Origin: Streptomyces sp. NBC_00461
GTDB lineage: Bacteria; Actinomycetota; Actinomycetes; Streptomycetales; Streptomycetaceae
Assembly (NCBI RefSeq): GCF_036013935.1
Contig: NZ_CP107902.1
Span: forward strand, 7,535,001-7,599,000
DNA: 64,000 bases
Reading direction: 5' to 3'
The notes beneath the pieces were generated by a model that was not told the DNA's origin, did no database searches, and saw only the letters and a list, made by a program, of their open reading frames with translations. Below are positions 7,983-16,500 of this stretch, one piece after another. The first letter of the stretch is position 1. The number at the start of each line of letters is the position of its first letter. The position numbers and the translations under genes are program-made.

Positions 7983-10900
7983 TGCTCGGCTCCTTCCGGG
8001 AGGTGGTTCTGGTCATGCGGGTCATTGGTCGCGGGCCGGTGATCGGCGCCGCTGTCGCGGTGTGCCCGCTCCACGGCCGCTTCGAACTCGTCCAGCGCGT
8101 CCCGCACGGCAGCCGCGTCGGCGAGCCGCGGGGCCTGCCGTGCCGCCTGCTGGCCGGCGTCGACGGTCGTACGGAGCGTGGCACCGCGGACGCGGCGGCG
8201 CAGGGGGCGGGCGGAGGCGTCGCCGGGGGGCGTCGGGCCGGTCCCGGCCTGGGCGGACGGCGTTGTCACACCGGGCCGGACCTGGGAAGACGATACCGGT
8301 CCAGCAAGCCCGCCCCGCCCGGCGGGGGTTGAATCGTCGGACCGACGGTGACTCACACCCTCGACCGCTTCGGCACGGCCCCGCGGCACGAAGGGGCTCG
8401 CCGCCCCGGCCCCGGCCCCGGAGCCCCCACCGAGGCCGGCACCTGCGACGGCGCCGGAGGTCGTTGGGGTCGGGCCCGAGGTGGTAGTGGTGGGTGTCGG
8501 GGTCGGGCCCGCGGTGGCATCGGCGGTTGTCGGGGTCGGGCCCGCGGTGGTGCCGGGGGCGGTCGGCGTCTGGCCTGTGGCGGTGCCGGGGGTTGCCGGG
8601 GTCTGGCCCGCGGCGGCATCGCGCGTTTCCGGGGTCTGGTGCGCGGTGGTGCCGGGGGCGGTCGGCGTCCGGCCTGTGGCGGTGCCGGGGGTTGCCGGGG
8701 TCTGGCCCGCGGCGGCATCGCGCGTTTCCGGGGCCGGGCCCGCGGTGGTAGTGGTGGGTGTCGGGGTCGGGCCCGTCGTCGCGACGACGGGGGTTGTCGC
8801 GTCCGTGGCCGTGACCGGGCTCGTGGGTGGTGTGTCCGTGGGGGTTTCCCGGCGGGGCACGCGGCGTGGGAGCGGGCTGGGGCGGCCGTCGAGGCCGGTG
8901 TCGTGCGGCAACCCGGTGTCCTCCTCGCCGGTGGCGGACGGCCGGGGCCCGGAGACGGGGCCGGTCAGCGGCGAAGCACCGGACCGGTCGGCGCCGGCAC
9001 CCCAACTTGCCGGCTTCCGCGCCGTGGGACCAGCGGGATCGGCCGCGTTGCCGTACGCGCTCGCCGAGAGCGCGAAGCCGGCCGAGCCGTCCGCACCTCC
9101 CGCGGGACCCGCCGGTCCGGACAGCTCGGAGCGCTTCCCGACCGCAGGACCGCCGGAGACGACCATCGGGCTCATCGCCAGCAGCAGCGACGACGGCACC
9201 GTCACCTCCGCCGTCATACCGCCGCCCGGCGTGCGGGACAGTTCGACGGCGACGTCCCAGCGGCGCGCGAGGCTGCCGACCACGAACAGGCCGAGCACCT
9301 TCGTCGGCACCACGTCCAGCCGCTCGCGGCGGATCAGCCGCGCGTTCTCCTCGGCGAGCCGCTCGGGGCTCATGCCCAGACCGTGGTCGGAGATCACGAT
9401 GGACGCGCCCCCGGCATGCATCGTGTCCGCGCCCGAGGTGTCGCGCACGTACACCTCGACCGGGCTGCCCTCGGGCGAGAACGACACGGCGTTCTCCAGG
9501 AGTTCGGCCACCATCAGCGTCAGGTCGCCGATGATGTCGGGCTCCACCATGACCTCGGTGCGGGCGTGCATCCGTACCCGCTGGAAACCCTCGATCTGGC
9601 CGAGCGCGGCGCGTACGACGTTGGTGAGCGCCGTGGGGCCGGAGTCGAGGACCGTCTCGCGGATGCCGGCGAGCAGCATCAGACTGTCGGCGTTGCGGCG
9701 CAGACGGACGGCGATGTGGTCGATGGAGTAGAGGCGCTCAAGCAGTGCGGGGTCGGTCTCGCCGCGCTCCACCGCGTCGATCAACGCGAGTTGACGGGTC
9801 GTCAGATTGCTGACGCGGCGGCCGACGTTGCCGAACATCTCGGCGACGTTGCGGCGGCTGAGCACCTGACGCTCCAGCAGGGCGACCGCGGTGGTCTGCA
9901 CCTGGTTGATCACCTCGGCCAACTCGCCGATCTCGTCGCGCGCGGTGACCGGCATCTCGCGCAGCATCGGCGCGCTGTCGTCCTCGGCGTCCTCGTCGGC
10001 CACCCGCGCCAACTCGCGCCCCGCCACGTCGGCGACCTCCCGGGCGGCGCCGGTGAGCGCCTGCACCGGCCGCACCACCGAGCGGCGCACCAGCACGGAG
10101 AAGGCGAGCCAGAGGACGAACCCGAGCAGGGCGGCGGCCAGCAGCAGGCCCGCGCGCCACCAGGCCATCGTCGACGCGCTCTCGGCACCGTCGGCGATCT
10201 GGTCGATGAGCGACGAGGTGATCTTCAGCCGGCTCTCCGCCTGCTGCGGATAGGCGGGGTAGTCGTTCAGTGCCTGCTCGAACGCGGTCTTGATCTCCTT
10301 CGGCGTGGTCGCCTGGAGGGTGCTGGGAGCGACCTGGAGCTCGGCGTAGGCCTCGGTGATGGCCCCCTGGGAGCTGGTGTGCTCGATGTCGGCGAGCTCG
10401 TCGGCCTGCTGTGCGGTGCCGAAGCGGGCGAAGCGCTCGGCCTGGCTGACGTAGAGCTGGTGCGCGCCCACGGCGGTGGTGAACTCGATCAGCGCGTTGG
10501 TGTCGCCGGTCGTCGCGGAGAACACGCCGGTCTCGAAGGAGCCGTGCGCCGCGTCGGCACGCAGCAGGGAGTCCAGCAGGTTGCCGGTGAAGGTGGCGGC
10601 CAGCTCCGCGTTGCGGTCCAGGCCGAGACCGTCGATCACGGTCCTGGTGGCGTTGTCGTAGGCGGGGTCGATGTTGCTCGCGGGCAGATAGCCCTGCTCG
10701 ACCGTCCCGCGCAGGCTGGTGAGGCCCTCGACCTCCTTCAGCGCCTGCGCCTCGCCGTCCGGCAGCGTGTCGCCGAAGGCGTCGCGCACCTTCACGATCC
10801 GCGCGTCGACCGCGTCCTGCGCCTTGCGGTAGGCGGAGAGGGTGGACCTGACGCCGCGGCCTCCGGCCTCGTAGCGCACGGAGAGCAGGACCGCCAGCTG

Positions 10901-11161
10901 GTGCTCGCTCTCCACCTCGTTGACCAGCGACGCCACCTGCTCGCTGTTGCGCACCGTGTCCGCCGCGGACGCCGCGTCCCGTGCCTGGCCCACCTGGTCG
11001 GCGATGAGATAGGAGAGCAGCGTGGCGACGACGGCCAGGGGTATGCCGACCAGGAGGTTCAGCTTGCGCCGGAAGGGCCATCGGTCGGCGAAGCCTCGTA
11101 TGCCACCCCTGAGTGGCGACGGGGCCGACCGGGCCGGCGAGTCCACCTCGGTCGTGGACAC
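7979..11161 (-). CDS. cvnA: conservon sensor kinase-like protein CvnA with NIT-like sensor domain and repetitive tail (conservon 1)
   Basis: About 1060 residues. A transmembrane segment near residues 33-55 is followed by a ~280-residue extracellular helical NIT (nitrate/nitrite-sensor-type) domain, a second TM segment near 335-355 and a HAMP-like linker. A histidine-kinase region with LYSIDHIAVRLRRNADSL and an HATPase core (ELLENAVSFSPEG; DHGLGMSPERL) then leads into ~350 residues of Pro/Thr/Ala-rich repeats. I chose the GTG at 11161 because AAGGAGG ends 4 bases upstream; a longer start at 11200 has no such site. CvnA proteins are histidine-kinase-like but may act through a GTPase module rather than a response regulator, and none is encoded here. 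Confidence 0.93.
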   Translation of the reverse strand: MSTTEVDSPARSAPSPLRGGIRGFADRWPFRRKLNLLVGIPLAVVATLLSYLIADQVGQARDAASAADTVRNSEQVASLVNEVESEHQLAVLLSVRYEAGGRGVRSTLSAYRKAQDAVDARIVKVRDAFGDTLPDGEAQALKEVEGLTSLRGTVEQGYLPASNIDPAYDNATRTVIDGLGLDRNAELAATFTGNLLDSLLRADAAHGSFETGVFSATTGDTNALIEFTTAVGAHQLYVSQAERFARFGTAQQADELADIEHTSSQGAITEAYAELQVAPSTLQATTPKEIKTAFEQALNDYPAYPQQAESRLKITSSLIDQIADGAESASTMAWWRAGLLLAAALLGFVLWLAFSVLVRRSVVRPVQALTGAAREVADVAGRELARVADEDAEDDSAPMLREMPVTARDEIGELAEVINQVQTTAVALLERQVLSRRNVAEMFGNVGRRVSNLTTRQLALIDAVERGETDPALLERLYSIDHIAVRLRRNADSLMLLAGIRETVLDSGPTALTNVVRAALGQIEGFQRVRMHARTEVMVEPDIIGDLTLMVAELLENAVSFSPEGSPVEVYVRDTSGADTMHAGGASIVISDHGLGMSPERLAEENARLIRRERLDVVPTKVLGLFVVGSLARRWDVAVELSRTPGGGMTAEVTVPSSLLLAMSPMVVSGGPAVGKRSELSGPAGPAGGADGSAGFALSASAYGNAADPAGPTARKPASWGAGADRSGASPLTGPVSGPRPSATGEEDTGLPHDTGLDGRPSPLPRRVPRRETPTDTPPTSPVTATDATTPVVATTGPTPTPTTTTAGPAPETRDAAAGQTPATPGTATGRTPTAPGTTAHQTPETRDAAAGQTPATPGTATGQTPTAPGTTAGPTPTTADATAGPTPTPTTTTSGPTPTTSGAVAGAGLGGGSGAGAGAASPFVPRGRAEAVEGVSHRRSDDSTPAGRGGLAGPVSSSQVRPGVTTPSAQAGTGPTPPGDASARPLRRRVRGATLRTTVDAGQQAARQAPRLADAAAVRDALDEFEAAVERAHRDSGADHRPATNDPHDQNHLPEGAEQ
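8544..8733 (-). repeat. 99-bp in-frame tandem repeat in the CvnA tail
   Basis: Bases 8544-8634 recur at 8643-8733 with a single difference, a period of 99 bp or 33 codons. They encode Thr/Pro/Ala-rich units such as TPETRDAAAGQTPATPGTA. Because the repeat keeps the frame it changes only the length of the cytoplasmic tail. Neighbouring shorter TP-rich units (8470-8545, 8734-8800) look like decayed copies. Confidence 0.85.
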
Positions 11162-11429
11162 CGGGCCTCCTTCATGGGGGGTCTCATCGCGCGAGACCAC
11201 GCGGATGACCGATTCTGATCGCTGAAAATGGTGCAGGATGACACCGAGCGGCCCCCGTGTACCGCCGTGGCCGATGCCAACTGCGGTGAGACTACCGCCT
11301 CATTGAACGATCAAGCACGTCGCCCTGCGTCAAGAATCCGTTACAAAGCGACCCCGGATCCGTTCCCTTCTGTTCACACTGCATTCACAACTGATCACGC
11401 ATTGAGGCCAATTGGTGACCCGGCTGCTC

Positions 11430-11459
11430 TTGACTGAATAAGAACGCGCTGGATTGGAT
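11430..11459 (+). promoter_or_regulatory. putative promoter of the osmoprotectant binding-protein gene
   Basis: TTGACT (11430-11435) and TTGGAT (11454-11459) are separated by 18 bp. This would give a leader of about 45 bases to the chosen GTG start at 11510. The region 11162-11509 is the divergent intergenic space between conservon 1 and this gene; I saw no clear promoter for the conservon side. Confidence 0.45.
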
Positions 11460-11509
11460 CAGTGTCAGAGATTGCTTCTCATCTGTCCCCAGAGTCCGGA
11501 ACGGGAATC

Positions 11510-12469
11510 GTGACTTCCAAAGCCCCACGCCCCAGGTCCATCAGGAGCTATTCCGCGGCGGCCGTCGCGCTCGTCGCGACCACGGCCCTGCTGGCGGGAT
11601 GTGGCTCCTCCGACGGCAACAAGTCCTCCGACCCGCTCCAGGGAGGGAAGTCCGACGGCAAGACCGTGGTCGTCGGCTCGAACAACTTCGCCGAGAGCAT
11701 CCTGATCGCCGACATCTATGGCGAGGCCCTGAAGGCCAAGGGTGTCAAGGTCACCTACAAGCCGAACATCGGCAGCCGTGAGACGACGTACGGGCTGCTG
11801 AAGAACGGCTCCATCACCGTGCTGCCCGAGTACAACGGCGCGCTGCTGGCCTACCTCGACCCCAAGGCGACGCCGAAGACGGTCGAGGCCACGACGGCCG
11901 CGATCGAGGCCAAGCTGGACTCCAAGCTGACGCTCCTCGACCCCGCGTCCGCGCAGGACAAGGACTCGGTCACGGTCAACAAGGCCACCGCCGACAAGTA
12001 CAAGCTGACGTCCCAGTCCAGCATCGCGGACCTCAAGGACATCGCGAAGGACCTGACGATAGGTGCCTCGCCGGAGTTCCAGACCCGGCAGCAGGGCCTG
12101 GTGGGCCTGAAGTCGGTGTACGGCCTGGAGTTCGAGAGCTTCAAGCCGCTGGACGCGGGCGGTCCGCTGACCCAGGCGGCGCTGAAGAAGAACACGGTGC
12201 AGGCCGCGGACCTCTTCACCACCGACGCGACCATCGTCAAGGAGAAGCACGTCGTCCTCCAGGACCCGAAGAACCTCTTCGGCTTCGAGAACGTGCAGCC
12301 GCTGGTCTACAAGAGCGGCCTGTCCTCGGACGGCGTCGCCGCACTGAACGCGGTCGCGGCCAAGCTCGACACCAAGTCCCTGCTCGACCTGGACTCCCAG
12401 GTGCAGCTCGAGAGCAAGGACCCGCTGGACGTCGCCAAGGCCTGGCTGAAGACGGTCGGCCTCGGCTGA
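11510..12469 (+). CDS. osmoprotectant ABC transporter substrate-binding lipoprotein (OpuAC-like)
   Basis: A 319-residue lipoprotein. The basic N-terminus and hydrophobic core end in the lipobox LLAGC (Cys31), followed by a Ser/Asp/Lys-rich linker and the fold KTVVVGSNNFAESILIADIYGEAL, typical of glycine betaine/choline/carnitine-binding (OpuAC, PF04069) proteins. I start it at the GTG at 11510, with GGAA 8 bases upstream, because this gives a normal signal peptide and fits the promoter at 11430; a GTG at 11462 would add 16 unconserved residues. It most likely serves the ATPase/permease operon at 3826-6340, from which it is separated by the convergent conservon. Confidence 0.92.
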   Translation: MTSKAPRPRSIRSYSAAAVALVATTALLAGCGSSDGNKSSDPLQGGKSDGKTVVVGSNNFAESILIADIYGEALKAKGVKVTYKPNIGSRETTYGLLKNGSITVLPEYNGALLAYLDPKATPKTVEATTAAIEAKLDSKLTLLDPASAQDKDSVTVNKATADKYKLTSQSSIADLKDIAKDLTIGASPEFQTRQQGLVGLKSVYGLEFESFKPLDAGGPLTQAALKKNTVQAADLFTTDATIVKEKHVVLQDPKNLFGFENVQPLVYKSGLSSDGVAALNAVAAKLDTKSLLDLDSQVQLESKDPLDVAKAWLKTVGLG

Positions 12470-12500
12470 TCCGACGTCCCTGGGACGATCTCCGGCACAC

Positions 12501-12540
12501 CGGCGCGGGTGCCCCTCCACACGAGGGGGCACCCGCGCCG
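12501..12540. terminator. hairpin terminator between binding protein and conservon 2
   Basis: A perfect 15-bp GC-rich stem (12501-12515 with 12526-12540) around a 10-base loop lies between the convergent 12469 and 12571 stops and can serve both transcription units. Confidence 0.85.
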
Positions 12541-12570
12541 TCGTGGTCCTGCTCGGTATGTCGAATTGGT

Positions 12571-13146
12571 TCAGCCCTGTTGGGCTGCGATCAACTGGTC
12601 GATCAGCGCGATGAGTACGTCCCGCGACGACGCCCGCTCGCGGGCGTCGCACAGCAGGACCTGGACGTGGTCCGGGAGGGCGAGGGCCTCGCGGATCTCG
12701 TCGGGCGGGTAGGGGTGCTCGCCGTAGAAGCCGTTGACGCCGACGACGAAGGGGATGCCCCGGCGTTCGAAGAAGTCGATGGCGGCGAAGCTGGTGTCCG
12801 GGCGGCGGACGTCGATGAGGACGACCGCGCCCAGCGCACCCAGGGCGAGGTCGTTCCACATGAACCAGAAGCGCTGCTGGCCGGGGGTGCCGAAGAGATA
12901 GAGGACCAGGTCGCGGCTGACGGTGATGCGGCCGAAGTCCAGGGCCACGGTGGTGGCCTGCTTCTCCTCGATGCCGTCGAGGTCGTCGACGCCCAGGCCG
13001 GCCGCGGTCAGGCGTTCCTCCGTGCGCAGCGGGGCGATCTCGCTGACCGAGCCGACCATGGTGGTCTTGCCGACGCCGAAGCCCCCGGCGATCAGTATCT
13101 TCACCGTGTCGGGCGCCGCCCGGGTGATGGCGTCAGAGCCGGCCAA
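12571..13146 (-). CDS. cvnD: conservon GTP-binding protein CvnD (conservon 2)
   Basis: A 191-residue CvnD-family GTPase. The P-loop is GGFGVGKTTM (21-30), switch II is LFGTPGQQRFWFMW, and the C-terminal motif is DARERASSRDVLIALI. The G4 position reads NGFY (138-141): the Asp that normally recognises guanine is a Tyr, unlike NAFD in the conservon 1 copy. The likely start is a TTG overlapping CvnC by 14 bp, the same overlap as in conservon 1; a GTG eleven codons in would nearly remove the residues before the P-loop. It probably acts as the membrane-linked GTPase of the conservon. Confidence 0.9.
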   Translation of the reverse strand: MAGSDAITRAAPDTVKILIAGGFGVGKTTMVGSVSEIAPLRTEERLTAAGLGVDDLDGIEEKQATTVALDFGRITVSRDLVLYLFGTPGQQRFWFMWNDLALGALGAVVLIDVRRPDTSFAAIDFFERRGIPFVVGVNGFYGEHPYPPDEIREALALPDHVQVLLCDARERASSRDVLIALIDQLIAAQQG

Positions 13147-13489
13147 GGCCGTCCCTCACTTTCTGCAGCAGGTCCGGATCCGGGTTGCAGGAGACGGGGT
13201 GCGGAGCGCGGGCGGTGATGCGGCCCGTCTCCAGGAGATCGCAGAGCATGATCACCACCACGCTCACCGGCAGGTCCAGCAGCGCGGCGAGTTCCGCGAC
13301 GGCGATCGGCTCGGCGCAGCGGCGCAGGATGCGCTGGTGCTCGGGCTGCGGCCGGGTGGCCCGGGTCGGCGGCGGGTCCACCGCGGTCACCGTCGTGATG
13401 AGCGTGAAGTCGGCGCGGCTGGGCCGGGTCCGTCCGCCGGTCAGTGCGAACAGTCGTACGAGACGGCCTGCCGTGTCGCCTGAGCTCAC
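13133..13489 (-). CDS. cvnC: conservon DUF742 protein CvnC (conservon 2)
   Basis: A 118-residue DUF742 protein, shorter than the conservon 1 copy (138). Recognisable segments are RLFALTGGRTRPS, the helix-rich PIAVAELAALLDLPVSVVV and the end DPDLLQKVRDGLGRL. A GTG start lies one base after the CvnB stop. It is the adaptor component of the second CvnABCD set. Confidence 0.92.
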   Translation of the reverse strand: MSSGDTAGRLVRLFALTGGRTRPSRADFTLITTVTAVDPPPTRATRPQPEHQRILRRCAEPIAVAELAALLDLPVSVVVIMLCDLLETGRITARAPHPVSCNPDPDLLQKVRDGLGRL

Positions 13490-13490
13490 C

Positions 13491-13922
13491 TCACGCGCCG
13501 GGTTCGGCGGTCGGGCCGAGGCCCGCCCGCGGCGCCGCGCTGAGGTGCTCGCCGATCTTCTTCACCAGCATGTTCATCTGGTACGCCACCACGCCCACGT
13601 CCGCGCCCTGGCTGGTGAGGACGACAAGGTGGGCACCCGGGCCGGCCGACGTCAGTATCAGATAGCCGTGCGCCATCTCGATCAGCGCCTGGCGCACCGG
13701 GCCGCCGCGGAAGTCCATGCTGACGCCCTTGCTCAGGCTCATCAGCCCTGACGCGGTGGCCGCCAGCCGCTCGGCGTCGTCGCGCAGGAACCCGGTGGAC
13801 CTGCTGACGACCAGGCCGTCCTCGGAGAGCACGACGGCGTGGTTCACCTCGGCGACCCGCTCCACGAGTCCGGTCAGCAGCTGGTCGAGCTGGGTATGGG
13901 TGGCGGGGATGGGGCGTGTCAT
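13491..13922 (-). CDS. cvnB: conservon roadblock/LC7 protein CvnB (conservon 2)
   Basis: A 143-residue roadblock/LC7 protein. LLTGLVERVAEVNHAVVLSE is followed by the diagnostic ASGLMSLSKGVSMDF and AYQMNMLVKKIGEHL. It should bind the CvnD GTPase. The ATG start lies 15 bases after the CvnA stop. Confidence 0.93.
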   Translation of the reverse strand: MTRPIPATHTQLDQLLTGLVERVAEVNHAVVLSEDGLVVSRSTGFLRDDAERLAATASGLMSLSKGVSMDFRGGPVRQALIEMAHGYLILTSAGPGAHLVVLTSQGADVGVVAYQMNMLVKKIGEHLSAAPRAGLGPTAEPGA

Positions 13923-13937
13923 GGCGGTGTTCCTTCG

Positions 13938-16337
13938 TCAGCGGTCGGCGGGCGGTGTCGAGGACGGGGGTCCCCCCGCTCTGGCGCAGTTCAGAGCGGG
14001 GGAGGTGGTGCCTTCGGTGGGGAGCTGCGCATCCGGTTCCCGAGACACGGGTGCGCCCTCCTGGTCGTACTGGTCGTACTGCGTGTCTGCGTCGTCGTCG
14101 CGCGCCCGGAGCGTGCCCCGCTGGAAACCGGCGAGCGAGGCAGCGGCCCGCTCCGCGGTGAACTCCTCGGCGTGGCCGTCGTGTTCGTCACCGGCGGGTT
14201 CCTCGCGCAGCTCGGCGGCCAGACTGGTCTGGGGCACGCGGCGCGGGAGCGGGGTGACACCTTCGCGCCGGGCGGAGGACGCGAGGGCGGGGGTGGGTGT
14301 GGGGACGGTGCGGGCGGGGGCGGCTGGGCCCGGCTCCCGCACGGGCTCCGTGGGCTTCTCCCCGGTGGCCGGCTCCGCCGGATCGGAGGAGTCGCCGGTC
14401 GCCGACGACTCCCGTACGACGATCTCGTGCGGGAGCAGCACGATCGCCGTCGTTCCGCCGTACGCCGACGGGCGCAGGGTGACCGCGATGCCGTGCCGGG
14501 TGGCGAGACGGGCGATCACGAACATGCCGAGCCTGAGGTCGTCGGCCAGCGCCACCACGTCGAACTGCGGCTCCACCGCCAACTGGGCGTTGAAGGAGGC
14601 GTAGTCCTCCTCCGACATGCCGAGACCGCGGTCCTCGACCTCCACGGCCAGGCCCTTGGCCACCAGTGCGGCGCGCACCGCGACGGGGGCCGGCGCGGGC
14701 GAGTACACGGTCGCGTTGTCGATCAGCTCGGCCAGCAGGTGGATCACGTCGGCCACCGCGGGCGGCGCCAGACACACGTCCTCGTCGGTGTGCACCTCGA
14801 CCCGCTGGTACTCGGCGACCTCGCCGACGGCGCTGCGCAGGATGTCGACCAGCGCGACCGGCTCACGCCAGCTGCGCCTGGGCTGCTCGCCGCTGATGAT
14901 GACCAGGTTCTCCTCGTAGCGGCGCAACTGGCTGGCCGTGGAGTCCAGTTCGTACAGGCCGCTCAGGACGTCCGGGTCGGAGTGCCGGCGCTCCAGCGCG
15001 TCGAGCTTGGTGAGCTGCAGGTTGATCAGGTTCTGGCTCTGCCGGGCGATGCCGAGGATGACCTTCTGGAAACCGCGCCGGGTGTCGGCGAGTTCGACCG
15101 CGGTGTGCACCGCCGTGCGCTGCGCCTTGTTGAACGCCCGTGCCACCTGGCCGAGTTCGTCACCGCCGTAGTCCAGCGGCGGGGCCGCGAGGTCCGCGTC
15201 GATCGTCTCGCCCCGGTCGAGGCGGGCCACGACGTCCGGCAGCCGTTCCTCGGCCAGGCTCAGGGTGGCCTCCCTGAGGCCACGCAGCCGCCGGGACAGG
15301 GAGCGGGTGATCCGCCAGGACATGCCCACGCACAGCAGCAGGGCGATCAGCCCGCCCGCGCTGAGCGAGGCGGCGGTGAGCAGCAGGTTGTCGGCCTTGT
15401 CGGCGCTCTGGTCGAGCAGGCCGGACGTCTGGCTGTCGATCAGCCGCGTGTACCGGTCGCCGATCTTGTCGAACGCGCCGGCCCACGCCGTGCGCCTCCG
15501 CGCGTCGGGCAGCGCGGCCTTCCCGTCGGCGGCGGACGGCCGGGACGCGAGCACCTGGTCCTCGATGCCCTGGAGGGTCTGCCACTCGGGGCTCTGCAGA
15601 ATCCGCACGGTCTGTGTCTTGGCGCTGCCGCTCAGCGCGGGGACGATCTGGTCCCGGACGAGCCAGCGCCGGGCGTCGACCAGCTCGGCGAACGCGTTCC
15701 ACTCCTCCTCGCTCAGATGCCCGGACGGCCAGGCCATGGTGAGCTGCGCGTCCTCCTGGGAGACCAGCTCAGCCGCGTGCTCCAGGGCGACCAGCGGGCC
15801 GGCCTGCGAGGTGAGGTCGCCGTCGTCGACCTGGGAGAGCTCCTGGAAGGCGTGGATCTGGTCGTCGATGATCGAGCTGTACTGGTCCAGCGCCTGCGCG
15901 GCGGTGATATCGGTGGGGTTGTCCACCTGGCCCCGGAAGTACTCCAGGCTGCCCACGGAACCGACGACCGAGTACAGCCGGTCCGAGATGCGCGCGGGTG
16001 CCTTGTCGATCGCGTCGGACTGCCCGACCAGCTTCGCGACCGCCTTGTCGGTCTCCTTGCGCTGTGCCTCCAGCGCCGCCCGGGAGCCGTGCGGGTCGGC
16101 CAGCCAGGCCGCCGACAGGGTGCGCTCCTGCTGCAGCGCGAGCGTCGCGTCGGTGCCCATGGCGCCGGTCGAACGGCTCAGCTGGGTCTGCCCACGCAGC
16201 CGTAGCCCCTCGTCGAACATCTGCTTGGTCGTGATGCCCCACAGGGCGACGAGGGTGACGCTGGGCACCAGGGCCAGCAGGATCAGGGAGAGACGTATGG
16301 AGCCGAGACGGCGCCGGGCACCTGTCCGTTCAGACAT
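13938..16337 (-). CDS. cvnA: conservon sensor kinase-like protein CvnA with NIT-like domain (conservon 2)
   Basis: About 799 residues. A TM helix (LSLILLALVPSVTLVALWG) is followed by a ~300-residue extracellular NIT-type domain (ATLALQQERTLSAAWLAD), a second TM (AASLSAGGLIALLLCVG), a HAMP-like region, an HATPase domain (LLAELIDNATVYSPAPAP; DRGLGMSEEDY) and a ~170-residue polar tail. The segment that carries a His in conservon 1 (IDHIAVRLRRN) reads LDSTASQLRRYEENL, so that His is absent. I chose the ATG at 16337, with TAGGA 6 bases upstream, over a TTG at 16352. The orphan sugar-binding protein gene lies 163 bp upstream on the same strand. Confidence 0.93.
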   Translation of the reverse strand: MSERTGARRRLGSIRLSLILLALVPSVTLVALWGITTKQMFDEGLRLRGQTQLSRSTGAMGTDATLALQQERTLSAAWLADPHGSRAALEAQRKETDKAVAKLVGQSDAIDKAPARISDRLYSVVGSVGSLEYFRGQVDNPTDITAAQALDQYSSIIDDQIHAFQELSQVDDGDLTSQAGPLVALEHAAELVSQEDAQLTMAWPSGHLSEEEWNAFAELVDARRWLVRDQIVPALSGSAKTQTVRILQSPEWQTLQGIEDQVLASRPSAADGKAALPDARRRTAWAGAFDKIGDRYTRLIDSQTSGLLDQSADKADNLLLTAASLSAGGLIALLLCVGMSWRITRSLSRRLRGLREATLSLAEERLPDVVARLDRGETIDADLAAPPLDYGGDELGQVARAFNKAQRTAVHTAVELADTRRGFQKVILGIARQSQNLINLQLTKLDALERRHSDPDVLSGLYELDSTASQLRRYEENLVIISGEQPRRSWREPVALVDILRSAVGEVAEYQRVEVHTDEDVCLAPPAVADVIHLLAELIDNATVYSPAPAPVAVRAALVAKGLAVEVEDRGLGMSEEDYASFNAQLAVEPQFDVVALADDLRLGMFVIARLATRHGIAVTLRPSAYGGTTAIVLLPHEIVVRESSATGDSSDPAEPATGEKPTEPVREPGPAAPARTVPTPTPALASSARREGVTPLPRRVPQTSLAAELREEPAGDEHDGHAEEFTAERAAASLAGFQRGTLRARDDDADTQYDQYDQEGAPVSREPDAQLPTEGTTSPALNCARAGGPPSSTPPADR

Positions 16338-16500
16338 CGTGGTCCTAGGCAATCAGCGGAAAAAGGGGAGAACACCGGGGGTGGCCGGGAGCGGGGAGGG
16401 AAGGGGTGCACAGGATGCTATCCGTACAAGTGACCGCACGTGCCACAGGTCTCCGAATCTTTCGAGACGTTGGTGTACGAACTGTCGTGCGGTGTGCGGA

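Noticed and set aside
8470..8800. Regular repeats that could suggest a CRISPR array or minisatellite
   Set aside because: The repeat keeps the CvnA frame, units are not separated by unique spacers and no cas genes are present.
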